Source: Streptomyces longisporoflavus
GTDB taxonomy: Bacteria > Actinomycetota > Actinomycetes > Streptomycetales > Streptomycetaceae
DNA length: 64,000 nt
Direction: 5' to 3'
NCBI RefSeq assembly: GCF_014649775.1
Contig: NZ_BMTR01000006.1
Location: 1 to 64,000, forward strand
The position numbers and the translations under genes were made by a program. The notes under the pieces are model-generated. The model was not told the DNA's origin. It searched no databases and saw only the letters and a list, made by a program, of their open reading frames with translations. Below are positions 1 to 7,175 of the stretch, one piece after another (position 1 is the first letter of the stretch; each line of letters opens with the position of its first letter).

Positions 1-63
1 GTCGGCGACCTCTTCGACGTCGTCCCCGCCCTCACCGAAGAGGTCAACACCCGCAAGGGCTGA
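1..63 (+). CDS. etfA: Electron transfer flavoprotein alpha subunit, C-terminal end (partial)
   Basis: Only the last 20 codons are present, entering from the left edge and ending in TGA at 61-63. The visible tail reads VGDLFDVVPALTEEV followed by a short NTRKG end. This matches my memory of the C-terminus of ETF alpha subunits, where the FAD-binding domain closes with a GDLF-x-VVPALTEE helix. ETF alpha pairs with ETF beta and passes electrons from acyl-CoA dehydrogenases to the respiratory chain. The call rests on this short tail only; etfB and the FAD-binding core lie outside the window. Confidence 0.75.
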   Translation, partial: VGDLFDVVPALTEEVNTRKG

Positions 64-78
64 TCTCATCGACCGTAC

Positions 79-113
79 GAGGCCCTCACCCCGCAGTGCC
101 GGGTGAGGGCCTC
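79..113 (+). terminator. Rho-independent-like hairpin between convergent genes
   Basis: GAGGCCCTCACCC at 79-91 is a perfect 13-base inverted repeat of GGGTGAGGGCCTC at 101-113, with a 9-base loop. It lies 15 bases after the etfA stop and just before the stop of the leftward gene at 120, so it can end transcription from both sides. There is no U-tract, which is common for Streptomyces terminators. Confidence 0.85.
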
Positions 114-119
114 GGCGCG

Positions 120-1016
120 TCACAGGGTCAGGCTCGCCTGCACCGGCAGATGGTCGCTGGGGAACTGCCCGCCCAGCGCGAAGGTGTTGATGGCCGCCGA
201 GTGGACCCGCACCCCGGGCGTCGCCAGGATCCAGTCGATCCGGTCGCCGTCCGGCTTCAGCGGCTTGTAGCCGTGGAAGGTGGCGTACGCCTTGCCGCGC
301 TCCTCGGCCGCGTCCCACGTGTCGACGAGACCGGCGCCCAGCATCGTGTCGTAGACCGGGTTCTTGTGGGCCGCGACGTTGAAGTCACCCGTGACCAGGA
401 GCGGCAGGGACGAGTCGAGGCCGCCGATCCGTTCGGAGATCAGATGCGCGGCACGCGCGCGTGCGTTCTGGCTCGCGTTGTCGAGGTGGGTGTTCAGGAC
501 GTACAGCTCCGCGTCCGTGCGCAGATCGTGGAAGCGGACCAGGGTGACCATACGAATCGAGCCGCCGCCCCAGGTGTTCGATCCGATGACGTCCGGGGTG
601 TCGGAGAGCCAGAAGTGGTCGTACTCGACCGGCGCGAGTCTGCGGGTGTCGTAGAAGACGGACATGAACTCGTCGCGGCTGCCGCCGGCCCGGCCGGTGC
701 CGATCCAGTCGTAGTGCTGGCCAAGGTCCCCGGCGATGTCCCGCACCTGCTGGTAGAGGCCTTCCTGGGTGCCGATGACGTGGGGGCGCGCCCGGCGCAG
801 GAGTTCGCGGGTCACCGGGCGGCGGTCGGCCCAGGTGTTGGGCGGTGTGGTGCTCGCGTAGCGGAGGTTGAACGACATGACCTCCAGGCGCCGCCCCGCG
901 CGCTCCACCGCGTGGGCGGGGGAGGCGGCCAGCGCGGTGGTGAACAGGGGCACTGCCGCCGCGGCGAGCGCGGTCTGCAGGCCGAAGCGGCGCGTTACTC
1001 GGGTGTCGTTCGGCAC
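120..1016 (-). CDS. Tat-exported endonuclease/exonuclease/phosphatase family protein
   Basis: A 298-residue protein of the EEP (DNase I-like) fold. It starts at a GTG (1016) with a strong GAAGGAG ribosome site just upstream. The N-terminus carries a twin-arginine signal (RRFGLQTAL, Arg 9-10) and a hydrophobic stretch ending in ASPAHA near residue 36, so it is probably secreted. The EEP hallmarks are in order: SFNLR (Asn 50), GTQEG (Glu 85), GDFN near 209 and a C-terminal SDHLPV. These residues bind the metal and hydrolyse a phosphodiester or phosphate ester. The substrate cannot be read from the sequence; nucleic acid, inositol phosphate and sphingomyelin-like lipids are all hydrolysed in this family. 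Confidence 0.88.
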   Translation of the reverse strand: MPNDTRVTRRFGLQTALAAAAVPLFTTALAASPAHAVERAGRRLEVMSFNLRYASTTPPNTWADRRPVTRELLRRARPHVIGTQEGLYQQVRDIAGDLGQHYDWIGTGRAGGSRDEFMSVFYDTRRLAPVEYDHFWLSDTPDVIGSNTWGGGSIRMVTLVRFHDLRTDAELYVLNTHLDNASQNARARAAHLISERIGGLDSSLPLLVTGDFNVAAHKNPVYDTMLGAGLVDTWDAAEERGKAYATFHGYKPLKPDGDRIDWILATPGVRVHSAAINTFALGGQFPSDHLPVQASLTL

Positions 1017-1235
1017 GCGGTCTCCTTCGATGGGTGACGGTCAGCATGAGGTGCGGGCACGCGAGTGCGGAAGCAGGATCTGAGACACGGGTGAACGGAC
1101 GAGGTCCGGCAGACGAGAGAGTGTTGACCAGCGGGAAGGTCGCCGGATAACTTCGCCATACGGATTGCTGATTCCGTGAAGCGGAAAACCTGGGCGGTCC
1201 GAGTGAATGATCCCGAGCGTGTGGAGGGTGCAGGA

Positions 1236-2528
1236 ATGGGTCAGCAAGAGAAGGTGGCAACGAGTCTCGCGGGCGCGGTCAGCGAGGGCATCAGCGCTTC
1301 CCTCGCCCCGGTGGACGCGGAGCTCGAACGCCGCTACCCCGGCGACCCGGGCACCCGCCAGCCGGTCCACACCGTGTACGTCCCCGGTGAGCTTTTCGGC
1401 GCCGACACCATCCGCACGTGGGGCGACCAGGCCCTGAAGGCCCTCGACGAGCACGCCCCGGACGCCGCCTCCTTCGCGTCCGTCCTCGGGCTCTCCGACG
1501 AGCTCGCCGTGCCGGTCTACGACCGCGTACGCGCCAAGCTGGAGCGCGAGCCCGTCGAAGACCTGCGCATCGACTTCGAGGACGGCTACAAGGGCGCGAA
1601 CGAGGACCAGGACGCCGCCCGCGCGGCCCGCCTCGTGGCCGAGGCCTGCAAGAACGGCACCGCCGCCCCGTACATGGGCATCCGCATGAAGTGCTTCGAG
1701 GAGAACGTGCGCGACCGCGCCATCCGCACCCTCGACATCTTCCTGTCCGGGCTCATGGAGGCGGGCGGCCTGCCGGACGGACTCGTCCTGACGCTGCCCA
1801 AGGTGACCTACCCCGAGCAGGTCACCGCGATGGTGCGCCTCCTGGAGGAGTTCGAGAAGGCGCGCGGCCTGGAGCCGGGCCGGATCGGCTTCGAGATCCA
1901 GATCGAGACCAGCCAGTCCATCCTCGCCGCCGACGGCACCGCCACCGTGGCCCGCATGATCGACGCCGCCGCGGGCCGCGCCACCGGCCTGCACTACGGA
2001 ACCTTCGACTACAGCGCCTGCCTCGGCGTGAGCGCCGCCTACCAGACCAGCGACCATCCGGCCGCCGACCACGCCAAGGCGATCATGCAGGTCGCCGCGG
2101 CCGGAACCGGTGTACGCGTCTCGGACGGCTCCACGAACGTCCTGCCCGTCGGCACCACCGAGAAGGTCCACGACGCCTGGCGGCTGCACTACGGCCTCAC
2201 GCGCCGCGCCCTGGCCCGCGCCTACTACCAGGGCTGGGACATGCACCCCGGCCACATCCCCACGCGCTACGCCGCCGTGTTCGCCTTCTACCGCGAGGGA
2301 TTCGAGCAGGCCGCCGCACGCCTGTCCGCGTACGCCGCGCACCGCGAGGGCGGCGACGTGGCGGACGAGCCGGCATCGGCCAAGGCGCTCGCCGGCTACC
2401 TCCTGCGCGGCCTGGACTGCGGCGCCCTCGACGCGGGCGAGGTCACCCGGCTCACCGGCCTGACGCTGGCCCGCCTGCAGCACTTCTCGGGCCCGCGCCG
2501 CGGCGACCTCACGCCCTCCGCCCAGTAA
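1236..2528 (+). CDS. DUF6986 / HpcH-HpaI aldolase-like protein
   Basis: A 430-residue protein. ATG 1236 is preceded by GGAGGG at 1223-1228, which favours it over an upstream in-frame start at 1176. It resembles the HpcH/HpaI aldolase-citrate lyase (malate synthase-like) TIM-barrel proteins annotated in Streptomyces as DUF6986. Visible landmarks are the acidic RIDFEDGYKG segment (about 111-120), GFEIQIETSQS (about 217), the LHYGTFDYSA motif (about 250) and GWDMHPGHIPTRY near 335, a typical barrel-end substrate region. An aldol or Claisen-type C-C lyase acting on a 2-oxo acid or acyl-CoA is likely, but the substrate is unknown. It stands alone as a transcription unit ended by the hairpin at 2548-2577. 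Confidence 0.75.
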   Translation: MGQQEKVATSLAGAVSEGISASLAPVDAELERRYPGDPGTRQPVHTVYVPGELFGADTIRTWGDQALKALDEHAPDAASFASVLGLSDELAVPVYDRVRAKLEREPVEDLRIDFEDGYKGANEDQDAARAARLVAEACKNGTAAPYMGIRMKCFEENVRDRAIRTLDIFLSGLMEAGGLPDGLVLTLPKVTYPEQVTAMVRLLEEFEKARGLEPGRIGFEIQIETSQSILAADGTATVARMIDAAAGRATGLHYGTFDYSACLGVSAAYQTSDHPAADHAKAIMQVAAAGTGVRVSDGSTNVLPVGTTEKVHDAWRLHYGLTRRALARAYYQGWDMHPGHIPTRYAAVFAFYREGFEQAAARLSAYAAHREGGDVADEPASAKALAGYLLRGLDCGALDAGEVTRLTGLTLARLQHFSGPRRGDLTPSAQ

Positions 2529-2547
2529 CCTCCGGCGTCCGGCGGCC

Positions 2548-2577
2548 CGGGCAGCGGTCACGTTCCGCCGCTGCCCG
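2548..2577. terminator. Bidirectional terminator hairpin
   Basis: CGGGCAGCGG at 2548-2557 pairs perfectly with CCGCTGCCCG at 2568-2577 around a 10-base loop. It sits exactly between the convergent stops of the aldolase-like gene (2528) and the LacI gene (2578), so it most likely serves both. Confidence 0.85.
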
Positions 2578-3624
2578 TCAGCCCGCGGGCGGCAGTTCGC
2601 CCGAACCGCGCTTGATGAGACGCGTCGGAAGTTCGATGCGCTCCGGGGCGTCGGACGCGCCGTCGAGCTGACGGAACAGGCGCTCCGCGGCGGTCCTGCC
2701 CAGCTGCGCCGCGTCCTGCGCGACGACGGTCACGCCCGGCTGCAGCAGGTCCGCGAGCTCGATGTCGTCGAAGCCGACGAAGGCCACGGGGCGGGGGAGC
2801 CCGGCCAGCACGCGGACGACCGTCACCGTCACACGGTTGTTGCCCGCGAAGATCGCCGTGACGGGGTCCGGGGCGGACAGCATGGTCCTGGTGGCCTGCT
2901 CGACACGGTCCGGGTCGGTGGCGCCGAGGGACATCCACTCCTCCTCGACGACGATGCCCGCGTCCTCCATCGCCGCGCGGTAGCCGCGCAGCCGCTCTAT
3001 GGCGGTGTGGATGCGCGGCTGGTCGCCGATGAAGCCGATGCGGCGGTGGCCGTGCGCGATGAGATGGGCGACGCCGTCGCGCGCGCCGCCGAAGCTGTCG
3101 GAGAGCACCACATCGGCGTCGATCTTCCCGGCGGGACGGTCGACGAAGACGGTGGCGACACCGGCGGCGATCTCCGGCTCCAGATAGCGGTGGTCGTCAC
3201 CGGCGGGGATGACGACGAGGCCGTCGACCCGGCGTGCGCACAGCGCGAGCACCAACTCCTGCTCGCGGTCGGGGTCTTCGGCACTCGAACCGTTGATCAG
3301 AAGCGCGCCGTGGGCGCGGGCCACCTCCTCCACGGCACGGCTGAGCGGGCCGTAGAAGGGGTCGGCGAGGTCTTCGAGGACGAGGCCGATGCTGGCGGTA
3401 CGGCCCTTGCGCAGGACCCGCGCGCTGTCGTTGCGGCGGAAGCCCAGGGCGTCGATGGCCTCCTGTACGCGGCGTTCGGTGTCCGGGGTGACGCCCGGCT
3501 CGCCGTTCACGACGCGGGAGACCGTCTTGAGGCCGACTCCGGCGCGGGCGGCGACATCCTTCATGGTCGGCCGGTTGCCGTAGCGGGATTCGGGTCGCTC
3601 GGGTCGGCTGGCGGTCTCGGCCAC
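2578..3624 (-). CDS. LacI family transcriptional regulator
   Basis: A 348-residue LacI/GalR regulator. The helix-turn-helix TMKDVAARAGVGLKTVSRVV (about residues 20-39) is followed by the hinge helix (about 59-75) and a periplasmic-binding-protein-like sugar domain (SIGLVLEDLADPFYG, GHRRIGFIGD, AFVGFDDIELA). GTG 3624 is chosen because it gives the usual short leader before the HTH; an ATG at the MKDVAARAG codon is a possible alternative. It is divergent from the ROK kinase gene at 3800, with a perfect palindrome at 3700-3711 between them. That arrangement suggests self-regulation and control of the kinase in response to a sugar or sugar phosphate. Confidence 0.92.
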   Translation of the reverse strand: MAETASRPERPESRYGNRPTMKDVAARAGVGLKTVSRVVNGEPGVTPDTERRVQEAIDALGFRRNDSARVLRKGRTASIGLVLEDLADPFYGPLSRAVEEVARAHGALLINGSSAEDPDREQELVLALCARRVDGLVVIPAGDDHRYLEPEIAAGVATVFVDRPAGKIDADVVLSDSFGGARDGVAHLIAHGHRRIGFIGDQPRIHTAIERLRGYRAAMEDAGIVVEEEWMSLGATDPDRVEQATRTMLSAPDPVTAIFAGNNRVTVTVVRVLAGLPRPVAFVGFDDIELADLLQPGVTVVAQDAAQLGRTAAERLFRQLDGASDAPERIELPTRLIKRGSGELPPAG

Positions 3625-3699
3625 GGTGCGCTGTCCTGTCGTCGACGTAGGTGAGCTGGAAGTGGTGCGTAAGTGATGTGGCGTCGAGCATAGAACCTG

Positions 3700-3711
3700 G
3701 ACAACGTTGTC
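3700..3711. promoter_or_regulatory. LacI-type operator palindrome
   Basis: GACAACGTTGTC is a perfect 12-base palindrome with the central CG step typical of LacI-family operators. It lies 76 bases upstream of the LacI start and 89 bases upstream of the ROK kinase start. I infer it is the binding site of the adjacent regulator. Confidence 0.75.
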
Positions 3712-3742
3712 AGATGCAAGAGAGACTGTCCTTCGCATTCTC

Positions 3743-3783
3743 CGGCCTGCCCTTTCACCGAAAGAGCGGCCTGCCCTTTCACC
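3743..3783 (+). repeat. 17-base direct repeat in the leader of the ROK kinase gene
   Basis: CGGCCTGCCCTTTCACC occurs twice without mismatch, at 3743-3759 and 3767-3783, a 24-base period. The second copy ends just before the AGGAG ribosome site at 3784-3788. It may be a local duplication, or the two sites may be bound by a regulator. Confidence 0.7.
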
Positions 3784-3799
3784 AGGAGATCTGACACTG

Positions 3800-4762
3800 A
3801 TGCACACGGACCTCGTCGCCGCACTCGACATCGGCGGCACCAAGATCGCCGGCGCCCTGGTGGACGGCCGCGGCCGGATCCTGCTGCGCGCCCAGCGGCC
3901 CACGCCCGCGCGCGAGGACGGCGACACCGTGATGCGGGCGGTCGAAGAGGTCCTGGGCGAGCTCACGCGCTCCCCGCTGTGGAGCGGGGCGCGCGCGGTC
4001 GGCATCGGCAGCGCGGGCCCCGTGGACGCGTCGGCGGGGACGGTCAGTCCGGTCAATGTCCCCGGCTGGCGTGGCTATCCGCTGGTCGAGCGGGTACGCG
4101 CGGCCACCGGCAACCTTCCGGTCGAGCTGGTCGGGGACGGCGTGGCGATGACGGCCGCCGAGCACTGGCAGGGCGCGGCCCGCGGGCACGACAACGCGCT
4201 GTGCATGGTGGTGTCCACCGGCGTCGGCGGCGGCCTGATCCTCGGCGGCAAGCTGCACCCCGGCCCCACGGGTAACGCGGGGCACATCGGGCACATCAGC
4301 GTCGACCTGGACGGCGACCCCTGCCCGTGCGGTGCGCGCGGCTGCGTGGAGCGCGTGGCGAGCGGGCCGAACATCGCGCGGCGCGCCCATGAGGGCGGGT
4401 GGCGTCCGGGGGCGGACGGCGACACGTCCGCCGCCGCGGTGGCCCTCGCCGCGCGGGCCGGCGACCCGGTCGCCGTCGCCTCCTTCGAACGGGCGGCACA
4501 GGCGCTGGCCGCGGGCATCGCCGCCACCGCGACGCTCGTCGAGATCGACATCGCGGTGATCGGGGGCGGGGTGGCAAAGGCGGGCGACGTGCTCTTCGAC
4601 CCCCTGCGGCGCTCCCTGAAGGACTACGCCACGCTCTCCTTCGTGCGCCAGCTGACCGTGGCACCGGCCCTGATGGGAACGGACGCGGGACTCGTGGGAG
4701 CCGCGGCGGCCGCGCTCAGCCAGGATCGGGCGCTGGATCTGCGTTCTGCGGTGGGGGGCTGA
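3800..4762 (+). CDS. ROK family sugar kinase (glucokinase-like)
   Basis: A 320-residue cytosolic ROK protein that most likely phosphorylates a hexose or amino-hexose with ATP. It starts at ATG 3800 after AGGAG at 3784-3788. The ATP phosphate-binding DIGGTK motif lies at about 9-14, the glycine-rich STGVGGGLILGG segment at about 142-153, and the ROK zinc signature CPCGARGCVE at about 174-183. There is no N-terminal DNA-binding domain, so it is a kinase rather than a ROK repressor. The usual substrate-binding region reads GNAGHIGH, where many ROK kinases have GxAGExGH, so the sugar specificity may differ. It is probably regulated by the divergent LacI protein. Confidence 0.88.
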   Translation: MHTDLVAALDIGGTKIAGALVDGRGRILLRAQRPTPAREDGDTVMRAVEEVLGELTRSPLWSGARAVGIGSAGPVDASAGTVSPVNVPGWRGYPLVERVRAATGNLPVELVGDGVAMTAAEHWQGAARGHDNALCMVVSTGVGGGLILGGKLHPGPTGNAGHIGHISVDLDGDPCPCGARGCVERVASGPNIARRAHEGGWRPGADGDTSAAAVALAARAGDPVAVASFERAAQALAAGIAATATLVEIDIAVIGGGVAKAGDVLFDPLRRSLKDYATLSFVRQLTVAPALMGTDAGLVGAAAAALSQDRALDLRSAVGG

Positions 4763-4789
4763 CCGTTCCGGTAGGCGAGTCCTTCGGCT

Positions 4790-4823
4790 GCGGGCCGGGA
4801 CTGACTTTCCCGGTCCGGCCCGC
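4790..4823 (+). terminator. Terminator-like hairpin after the ROK kinase
   Basis: GCGGGCCGG at 4790-4798 pairs with CCGGCCCGC at 4815-4823 around a 16-base loop, 27 bases after the kinase stop. The loop can add further CGGGA/TCCCG-type pairing. The rest of 4763-5043 shows no gene. Confidence 0.6.
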
Positions 4824-5043
4824 GTTCGCCGGTCCGCACAGAGCCGAGGCGCACGATCCGCGTTGCCCGCGGGCGGCAGCGCGTCGAGGAGAGGAGGGGG
4901 GTGAGGGAGCCCGCCTTCTGGCCGGATGGCGGCCGTCCGCATGACCCCTCTCGTGTCATGGGCTGTCGTCACCCCCGCCGACCAGCGGGATTGAGATTGT
5001 CGGGCGTGGCCACCGACAACCTCCAGCAGACGGAGCACTTCGC

Positions 5044-5220
5044 ATGAAAGCCCCGAAGTACGTACGTGACATTCCCGGCCTGTGCTGGGACGAGAGGCCC
5101 GGTGACGTCCTCCACTGCACCCTCGAACAGGGCCACACCGGCGATCACTTCCACGCGTACACCCGGACCAGGTGGACCAACCGGGCGGTGAAACGCTGCG
5201 CCCGGCCCGGCCGGGCGTAA
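5044..5220 (+). CDS. Small Cys/His-containing hypothetical protein
   Basis: A 58-residue frame from ATG 5044 to TAA 5220, with GGAG at 5032-5035 in good position. Codon use is strongly GC at third positions. The centre reads HCTLEQGHTGDHFHAY (about residues 28-43). This C-x5-GH-x-G-x-H pattern occurs in many short Streptomyces proteins and could bind a metal, with a further Cys at 14 and Cys 51. Family and function are not known to me. It sits between the ROK kinase and two palindromes at 5232-5265. Confidence 0.6.
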   Translation: MKAPKYVRDIPGLCWDERPGDVLHCTLEQGHTGDHFHAYTRTRWTNRAVKRCARPGRA

Positions 5221-5231
5221 CGGGTCCAGGA

Positions 5232-5265
5232 TTCACACGGGGTGTGAAGGGAATGCATATATGCA
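5232..5265. repeat. Two adjacent perfect palindromes
   Basis: TTCACACGGGGTGTGAA at 5232-5248 is a perfect inverted repeat (7-base arms, 3-base centre). Six bases later TGCATATATGCA at 5254-5265 is a perfect 12-base palindrome and unusually AT-rich for this DNA. They lie between convergent genes. The first could end transcription of the small gene; both could equally be protein-binding sites. Confidence 0.55.
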
Positions 5266-5351
5266 CCTGGCGCGCACGCTCGCGGCGGCGACACCGTGCG
5301 AGGCAGGCTCATGGTGCTGCCCGGACCCCGCAGCACTCCTGCGCCGCCCTG

Positions 5352-5732
5352 TCAGTCGTCTTCCTGTAGGGCCTTCTCCAGCGTGGGAACGGGCAACAGC
5401 GTGGGTGTGAGGCCCGTGAGGCGCAGAATGCGCAGCGTCAGGCGGTGGGTGCAGACCACGGAGAGCCGGGCGCCCCTTGCCGTCATGCGGCGGTGCGCGC
5501 GGACCAGCAGGGCGAGGCCGGAGCAGTCGAAGAACGTGGTCCGGGTCAGGTCGATGACCACTGTCGCCGCGGTGCCGCCGGTGATGGGGTCCATGAGCGG
5601 GATCATCCGCTGGTAGGCCAGCAGATCGATCTCGCCGTGCAGTTCGACGACCACCGCGCCGTTGTGGCCGTACACGCGTGGTTGCTGGTCGGATTCCTCG
5701 AAGGCGAATTCGTTCAGTGCGTCGAGCTGCAC
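5352..5732 (-). CDS. STAS-domain anti-sigma factor antagonist
   Basis: A 126-residue SpoIIAA/RsbV/BldG-type STAS protein. Start GTG 5732 follows a GGGGGG ribosome site. The conserved VVIDLTRTTFFDCSGLALL segment (about 58-76) contains the DCSG motif, with Ser 71 as the likely phosphorylation switch. In this family the unphosphorylated form binds an anti-sigma kinase and frees its sigma factor. Several paralogues are usual in Streptomyces. No partner kinase or sigma gene is nearby, so the target is unknown. Confidence 0.9.
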   Translation of the reverse strand: MQLDALNEFAFEESDQQPRVYGHNGAVVVELHGEIDLLAYQRMIPLMDPITGGTAATVVIDLTRTTFFDCSGLALLVRAHRRMTARGARLSVVCTHRLTLRILRLTGLTPTLLPVPTLEKALQEDD

Positions 5733-6035
5733 GTGTCCCCCCAGTGTCGGCGTCGGCCGGATCCTCGCGGCAGCGGAGTGCGTCGGGAGAGCCGGATTCA
5801 GGAGGTCACCAGGGGCTGGGGCGCCTGGCGGATCACGCTAGTGGGGTCGGACGCGTCCTGGAGTGAGGGAACGATTCATGCAGGCTGACTGCCACCCGAT
5901 GGGGTGAAGTGGCAGCGAATCGCTTGACACATTATGGCGTCTTGCGGTCCAGATATCGGCCGCCTCATCAGGGCCTGGTTTCCGTGGCAGGGTGTTGCGG
6001 GCAAGCCACAGGGGGCCGACGGAAGAGGGGGAACC
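5733..6035. other. Divergent intergenic region with an inverted repeat
   Basis: This 303-base gap separates the leftward STAS gene from the rightward TmrB-NUDIX gene and must hold both promoters. No gene is supported. CTGCCAC at 5889-5895 pairs with GTGGCAG at 5909-5915. A TTGACA that could be a -35 element lies at 5924-5929, but no good -10 follows at the usual spacing. I see nothing else. Confidence 0.4.
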
Positions 6036-7082
6036 GTGATCGTCTGGATCAACGGTGCGTTCGGTGCGGGCAAGTCCAGCGCCGCACGGGAACTGATCGA
6101 GCTGATCCCGAACAGCACACTCTTCGACCCTGAGATCATCGGTGGCGGACTGCCCGACCTGCTGCCGTCCAAGCACCTCGCCGAGGTGAGCGACTACCAG
6201 GACCTGCCGATCTGGCGGCGGCTCGTCGTGGACACGGCGGCGGCGCTGCTCGCCGAGCTCGGCGGCGTCCTCGTGGTCCCCATGACCCTGCTGCGGCAGG
6301 ACTACCGCGACGAGATCTTCGGCGGTCTCGCCTCACGCAGGATCGCCGTACGACATGTGGTCCTGGCCCCGGACGAAACGATCCTGCGTACACGGATATC
6401 CGCCGGCCCCGTCCCGGACCCGCCGGACGGCCGGACGCGCGTACGGCAGTGGTCGTCCGACCACATCGAGCCGTACCGCGCCGCGCTCGCCGGCTGGCTC
6501 GGCACCGACGCCCACCGCATCGACACCGGCGCGCTCACCCCGCACCAGATCGCCGAGCGCATCGCGGACGCCGTACGCACCGGGGAGGCGAGCGTCTGCG
6601 ACATCGTGCAGACCCCCGAACCCACCGCGGAGACGGTCGCGGCCGGGGTACTGCTCTTCGACGAGCGCGGCCGGGTGCTGCTCGTCGACCCGACGTACAA
6701 GGCCGGCTGGGAGTTCCCCGGCGGCGTCGTCGAACCCGGCGAGGCTCCCGCGCGCGCGGGCATGCGCGAAGTGGCCGAGGAGACCGGCATCCGACTCACC
6801 CATGCCCCCCGGCTCCTCGTCGCCGACTGGGAGCCCCCCGCACCGCCCGGCTACGGAGGGATGCGGTTCCTCTTCGACGGCGGGAGCCTCGACGGCGCCC
6901 GGGCCACGCAGCTGCTCCTGCCCGGCCCCGAACTCCGCGACTGCCGCTTCGTCACCGAGGAGGAAGCGGCCGCACTGCTGCCCTCCGTACGCTACGAACG
7001 ACTGCGCTGGGCCCTGCGTGCACGGGAGAGCGGCGTCGCCCTGTACCTGGAGGCGGGGGTGCCGGTGGGCGCGCCAGAGTGA
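6036..7082 (+). CDS. TmrB-like P-loop kinase fused to a NUDIX hydrolase
   Basis: A 348-residue two-domain protein. GTG 6036 follows AGAGGGGG (about 6024-6031) and puts the P-loop at the very N-terminus: VWINGAFGAGKSS, GxxGxGKS at residues 7-14. Residues 1 to about 180 resemble Bacillus TmrB, the tunicamycin-resistance ATP-binding protein, from memory of its WINGAFGSGK start and LIVPMT segment. Residues about 200-340 form a NUDIX domain with a perfect box at about 228-250 (GVVEPGE, then REVAEETGI), which hydrolyses nucleoside diphosphates linked to another group. A combined nucleotide or nucleotide-sugar function, perhaps detoxifying, is an inference. It is a single-gene unit convergent with the dipeptidase gene. 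Confidence 0.82.
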   Translation: MIVWINGAFGAGKSSAARELIELIPNSTLFDPEIIGGGLPDLLPSKHLAEVSDYQDLPIWRRLVVDTAAALLAELGGVLVVPMTLLRQDYRDEIFGGLASRRIAVRHVVLAPDETILRTRISAGPVPDPPDGRTRVRQWSSDHIEPYRAALAGWLGTDAHRIDTGALTPHQIAERIADAVRTGEASVCDIVQTPEPTAETVAAGVLLFDERGRVLLVDPTYKAGWEFPGGVVEPGEAPARAGMREVAEETGIRLTHAPRLLVADWEPPAPPGYGGMRFLFDGGSLDGARATQLLLPGPELRDCRFVTEEEAAALLPSVRYERLRWALRARESGVALYLEAGVPVGAPE

Positions 7083-7175
7083 CCGGCCCCGTCAGGACGG
7101 ACGGTCCGTACTCGTCGGCCGTGGGGCCGAGAGGCTCCCCGGGCCCCCGGAATTCTCCCGCCCCCGGCCGGCGGC

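Noticed and set aside
7083..7175. Terminator between the NUDIX fusion and dipeptidase genes
   Set aside because: The sequence is GC-rich with short complementary pieces, but I found no clean stem long enough to call.
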